Positions 34,543 to 37,744 of a DNA stretch of 37,744 nt are shown piece after piece. The DNA is from CAYMTN01 sp964393335 (GTDB lineage Bacteria > Chloroflexota > Anaerolineae > Aggregatilineales > Aggregatilineaceae), in NCBI GenBank assembly GCA_964393335.1, contig CAYMTN010000023.1, forward strand, positions 1 to 37,744. Reading direction: 5' to 3'. A program made the position numbers and the translations under genes. The notes below the pieces were generated by a model. The model searched no databases. It was given only the letters and a program-made list of their open reading frames with translations, and was not told the origin of the DNA. Position 1 is the stretch's first letter, and the number at the start of each line of letters is the position of its first letter.

Positions 34543-35562
34543 ATGACAAAACGTGATGTTGTCAGGGCCGTACTGGAAGGACGCCGCCCGCCTTATGTTC
34601 CCTGGAACATTGGACTGACCACAGAGGCGCGCGAAAAACTCCAGCAGCATTACGGTCAGTCCGACCTGGATACGCCGCTGCACAACCATTTTCTCCGTCT
34701 GGGCAGTGACATCGGCTTTTTTGAAGACCTGGGAAACAACCGCGTTCGTGACGTGTTTGGTGTGGTGTGGGATCGCAGCGTGGATAAAGACATCGGCATT
34801 GTGGAAGGCTGCGTTCTGCCAGAGCCAACTCTGCAAGGCTGCAAGTTCCCCGATCCGCTGGACGCGCGTTTTTTTGCCGATATCCCTGAGCGCATCGACC
34901 GGTTCGGAGATCGTTTCCGCGTGTTCCAAATCGGCTTTTCTCTCTACGAAAGAGCCTGGACACTGCGCGGAATTCCTGATCTGATGATGGACATGTACGA
35001 CCATCCCGATTTTGTCGACGATTTGCTCAACACGATTGCCGATTACAACATAACCCAGGTTCGCGCAGCTTTGAAGTACGACATCGATGCCGTCTATTTC
35101 GGAGACGATTGGGGAATGCAGCATGGGCTTCAAATGGGGCCGCGCATGTGGCACCGGTTTATCCAACCTGTGCTGAAGCGTATGTACGGGGTTGTACGAG
35201 ACGCGGGCAAATTCGTGATGATCCATTCCTGTGGCGATGTGGACGAGCTGTTTGACAGTTTGATCGCGCTTGGTGTCAACTGTTTCAATCCTTTTCAGCC
35301 GGAAGTGATGGATGTCGGCATGCTGATGCAGCAGTATCGCGGGCGGTTGGCGTTTCACGGAGGGTTGTCAACGCAGCGCACCTTGCCTTACGGGTCTATC
35401 GAGGACGTTCGTCGCGAGACGAACCACCTTCTGAATCTGGGGCGTGAGGGCGGTTATGTCTTTGCGCCCGCACATGACATTGAGGGCGATGTGCCGCTGG
35501 AAAACATGCTGGCCTTTATTGAGGTTCTCCATCAACAGTCAGGGTTCATGAACCTGCTATAG
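34543..35562 (+). CDS. UroD/MtaA-like protein 2 (uroporphyrinogen decarboxylase superfamily)
   Basis: Second, strongly diverged UroD-superfamily protein, 339 residues. It begins MTKRDVVRAVLEGRRPPYVPW; the candidate metal site is His228-x-Cys230 in MIHSCGDVDELFD, followed by AFHGGLSTQRTLPYG and GGYVFAPAHDIEGDVPLENM. It starts 10 bases after the stop of the first UroD-like gene, with TAAGG 8 bases upstream; ATG 34525, overlapping that gene, is an alternative. The pair may form a heteromer. No corrinoid protein gene is adjacent, so a classic MtaA role would need a partner encoded elsewhere. Confidence 0.8.
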   Translation: MTKRDVVRAVLEGRRPPYVPWNIGLTTEAREKLQQHYGQSDLDTPLHNHFLRLGSDIGFFEDLGNNRVRDVFGVVWDRSVDKDIGIVEGCVLPEPTLQGCKFPDPLDARFFADIPERIDRFGDRFRVFQIGFSLYERAWTLRGIPDLMMDMYDHPDFVDDLLNTIADYNITQVRAALKYDIDAVYFGDDWGMQHGLQMGPRMWHRFIQPVLKRMYGVVRDAGKFVMIHSCGDVDELFDSLIALGVNCFNPFQPEVMDVGMLMQQYRGRLAFHGGLSTQRTLPYGSIEDVRRETNHLLNLGREGGYVFAPAHDIEGDVPLENMLAFIEVLHQQSGFMNLL

Positions 35563-35841
35563 AGTCCGGAGTTGCATAGACCCTCTGAAGACCGCGGCAC
35601 GAGCCTCCCATCCGTTTTTTGTTCAGAGTACGGCGTCACTGCTCGGTGTGCTGCCCTGTATCGTTTTTTTTCATCATCTTCCAACGAACTCTGTCTAAAG
35701 GCATCGTAGCCGGAAGCATAAAATAGGAAGCCTTTCGCTCCTGCTCATGCACAAGGCATATAGTCGTGATAAGGCTATCGTTTTCGCTGCCTGGAATCCG
35801 GACTTCATCAATCCAAGGTGGTTGAGAGGGGAATAAATCTA
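35563..35841. other. Gap before the GH31 gene, unassigned
   Basis: The 279 bases hold two T-runs, at about 35616-35621 and 35664-35671, but the sequence before each forms only weak stems, so neither is a confident terminator. No convincing small gene is present; a - strand frame at 35636-35992 overlaps the GH31 start and has no family resemblance. Confidence 0.35.
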
Positions 35842-37744
35842 ATGGGGAATTTTTCTTGTGAAGGGTCTGTGCTGGTATGGCAAGAAAATCAACAAAAAGT
35901 TTGGGTGCAGCCCTGGGGTAAAAATGGTCTGCGCATCCAGGCCAACCTGGCAGGCCAACCGTTGGATCTGCCACAGGCTTTGCTCGAAACACACGCGCTT
36001 GATGCTTCGGATATCCACATCGATATTGGCGAACAAGCGGCCATCATCCAGAATGGATTGATCCGGGCAACGGTATCGCGCGATGGACGGTTGCGTTATG
36101 CCAACGCTGTTTCAGGAGAAATATTACTTGAAGAGCGGGAAATATCATCGTATCATATGGCACCCAATCGCCACTTTAAATATCGGAATGGTCGCCTGTT
36201 TCAGATCGAAGCCTGGTTTCAGGCTCAGGAAGACGAGCGTTTTTTCGGCCTTGGTCAACACCAGCATGGCCGGTTAGATCAAAAAGGCTGCGTGATCGAA
36301 CTGCACCAACGCAATACAGAGGTAACTATTCCGTTCCTGGTATCCAGCCGGAAATATGGTTTCTTGTGGAACAATCCCTCAATTGGGCGGGTCGAACTGG
36401 GATTCAATGCAACCCGTTGGGTTGCCGAAGGCTCTCAGCAGCTTGACTATTATATCGTCTGCGGGGAAACCTACGTTGACATCCTGGAACGCTACACCGA
36501 CGTCACCGGGCGTTCGCCGCTGCTTCCCGATTGGGCGTCGGGTTTTTGGCAATGCAAATTGCGGTATGAAACTCAGGAAGAATTACTGGCAGTTGCGCGC
36601 GAGTATAAAAGGCGCGGGCTTCCCCTGTCCGTAATAATCAGTGACTTCTTCAATTGGTCGCACATGGGGGACTGGCGCTTCGATCCCAACTGTTGGCCCG
36701 ATCCCCCCGCTATGGTGCGCGAACTGGAAGCGATGGGAGTCAAGCTGATGGTCTCGATTTGGCCAACCGTCAGCCCGATCAGTGAGAACTACCAAACCAT
36801 GCGCGAGCGCGGCCTATTGGTCAACACTGAATATGGTGTGGATGCGCAGCACGTGTTTATTGATCATGACATCAATGGACCTGCCTATTTTACCTACTAT
36901 GACGCCACCAATCCCGAAGCGCGGCAGTTCATTTGGGAGACGATCAAAAAGCATTACTATGCGCAGGGCGTCCGGCTGTGGTGGTTGGACAGCGATGAAC
37001 CGGATGTCAATCCGTGGCATCCGCAGAACTTGCGCTTCTACTTAGGCAATGGGGTCGAGGTGGCGAATATCTATCCCCTGCTGCATCAGATGGCGTTTTT
37101 TGAGGGCATGCGTGATTCGGGTGAAACGGAAATCGTGACGCTCTCTCGTTCGGGCTGGGCTGGCAGCCAGCGATTCGGCTCTGTGATCTGGTCGGGCGAT
37201 ATTGCTTCGACATTCGAGGCGCTGCAAGCTCAGGTGCGGGCCGGGCTGAACATGGCAATGAGCGGTATCCCCTGGTGGACAACCGACATCGGGGGGTTTC
37301 ACGGTGGGGATATCTCCACCGATTATTTCCGCGAACTCATCGTAAGGTGGTTTCAGTATGGTGTGTTTTGCCCGATTTTCCGCTTGCACGGCCATCGTTT
37401 GCCGGTAGACCAGCCGCTCCCGGCCAGTGGTGCGGGAAATGAAATCTGGTCCTTTGGTGACGACGTTTATCTGATCCTGCGCGAACTGCTGTTTCTGCGT
37501 GAGCGGTTGCGGCCTTATATTCAACAACAAATGCAAATAGCCGCCCAAAAAGGCATCCCCCCTATGCGCCCGCTGCTCCTTGACTTTTCGAGCGATCCTT
37601 TATGCGAAACGATAGATGACGAGTTCATGTTTGGGCCGGAGATTCTGGTGGCACCGGTGCTTCATGAAGGTGCTGATGAGCGCAAGGTCTATTTGCCGGT
37701 GGGCACAGATTGGATGGCTGCGGGGAATGGCACAACGTATACGG
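35842..37744 (+). CDS. GH31 alpha-glycosidase (alpha-glucosidase/alpha-xylosidase), cut by the window end
   Basis: The frame is open from ATG 35842 to the end of the window, 634 codons with no stop; a typical member would end some 50-200 residues further on. GAGAGGGG lies upstream of the ATG. There is an N-terminal beta-sandwich (about 1-215), followed by the TIM barrel. The nucleophile is Asp383 in LWWLDSDEP; the acid/base is Asp453 in WSGDIAS, preceded by LSRSGWAGSQRFG; GIPWWTTDIGGF and FRLHGHR follow, all GH31 landmarks. There is no signal peptide, so it is cytoplasmic and would cut an imported alpha-linked glycoside. The nucleophile context differs from the sulfoquinovosidase type. It lies 279 bases after the UroD-like gene and may have its own promoter. 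Confidence 0.9.
   Translation, partial: MGNFSCEGSVLVWQENQQKVWVQPWGKNGLRIQANLAGQPLDLPQALLETHALDASDIHIDIGEQAAIIQNGLIRATVSRDGRLRYANAVSGEILLEEREISSYHMAPNRHFKYRNGRLFQIEAWFQAQEDERFFGLGQHQHGRLDQKGCVIELHQRNTEVTIPFLVSSRKYGFLWNNPSIGRVELGFNATRWVAEGSQQLDYYIVCGETYVDILERYTDVTGRSPLLPDWASGFWQCKLRYETQEELLAVAREYKRRGLPLSVIISDFFNWSHMGDWRFDPNCWPDPPAMVRELEAMGVKLMVSIWPTVSPISENYQTMRERGLLVNTEYGVDAQHVFIDHDINGPAYFTYYDATNPEARQFIWETIKKHYYAQGVRLWWLDSDEPDVNPWHPQNLRFYLGNGVEVANIYPLLHQMAFFEGMRDSGETEIVTLSRSGWAGSQRFGSVIWSGDIASTFEALQAQVRAGLNMAMSGIPWWTTDIGGFHGGDISTDYFRELIVRWFQYGVFCPIFRLHGHRLPVDQPLPASGAGNEIWSFGDDVYLILRELLFLRERLRPYIQQQMQIAAQKGIPPMRPLLLDFSSDPLCETIDDEFMFGPEILVAPVLHEGADERKVYLPVGTDWMAAGNGTTYT

Noticed and set aside
34396..35358. 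A 320-codon open frame on the - strand
   Set aside because: Antisense to the second UroD-like gene; no family resemblance.
33381..35562. Heme biosynthesis uroporphyrinogen decarboxylase
   Set aside because: Both proteins carry His-x-Cys sites of the methyltransferase branch, are strongly diverged from each other, and lie in a sugar operon without other tetrapyrrole genes.
35616..35671. Intrinsic terminators at two T-runs before the GH31 gene
   Set aside because: The sequence upstream of each T-run forms only weak, interrupted stems.
28398..37744. Sulfoquinovose breakdown locus
   Set aside because: Isomerase, kinase, class I-type aldolase and GH31 are suggestive, but the GH31 nucleophile region (WWLDSDEP) is not of the sulfoquinovosidase type and no sulfonate exporter or sulfolactaldehyde enzyme is seen.

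Overview
This window looks like a chromosomal segment of a bacterium from the Chloroflexota (Anaerolineae-like), a glycan- and sugar-degrading heterotroph. That placement is an inference from gene content: secreted BNR/Asp-box propellers, peptide-type ABC transporters paired with GH4 enzymes, an OppC with a large insertion, LacI regulators, tungsten-type aldehyde oxidoreductase and UroD-like proteins in sugar operons. There is no rRNA or other marker here to prove it. I see no tRNA, rRNA, CRISPR array, insertion sequence or phage gene. Coding density is high and most genes sit in operons with short gaps or 4-nt stop/start overlaps.

Region 1 (about 580-7687, + strand): three secreted proteins, an alpha/beta-hydrolase esterase and two large paralogous Asp-box beta-propeller proteins. 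All three carry the same N-terminal module of about 150 residues after the signal peptide.

Region 2 (7707-17979, - strand): an operon in the order GH4 glycosidase, ABC ATPase (OppD type), extracytoplasmic binding protein, two permeases, six-site multiheme cytochrome c, second ABC ATPase (OppF type), small membrane protein. It reads as an oligosaccharide uptake and hydrolysis system with a cytochrome inserted in the middle. Region 3 (18376-20902, + strand) is transcribed divergently: a regulator with a DeoR-type DNA-binding domain joined to a LacI-type sugar-sensing domain, then a second GH4 enzyme.

Region 4 (20928-29843, - strand) is the most interesting. One operon encodes, in order, a fucose/arabinose-type isomerase, a GatY-like class II aldolase, an FGGY sugar kinase, a DeoC/FbaB/LsrF-type aldolase paralogue without the catalytic lysine, an active-looking LsrF/FbaB-type aldolase fused to a four-cluster ferredoxin domain, a tungsten-type aldehyde:ferredoxin oxidoreductase (AOR), and a LacI regulator. 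A perfect 12-bp-arm LacI-type operator lies just downstream of a consensus -35 promoter before the first gene. The simplest reading is isomerase, kinase, aldolase, then ferredoxin-linked oxidation of the released aldehyde, with the aldolase physically joined to the electron carrier.

Region 5 (30402 to the end, + strand) is divergent from region 4: a ribose-type ABC importer (binding protein, single-domain ATPase, permease), two divergent UroD/MtaA-like proteins, and a GH31 alpha-glycosidase that runs off the window edge. It probably supplies the sugar that region 4 breaks down. Both binding-protein genes in the window (regions 2 and 5) are followed by a strong 11-bp hairpin before the next transporter gene.
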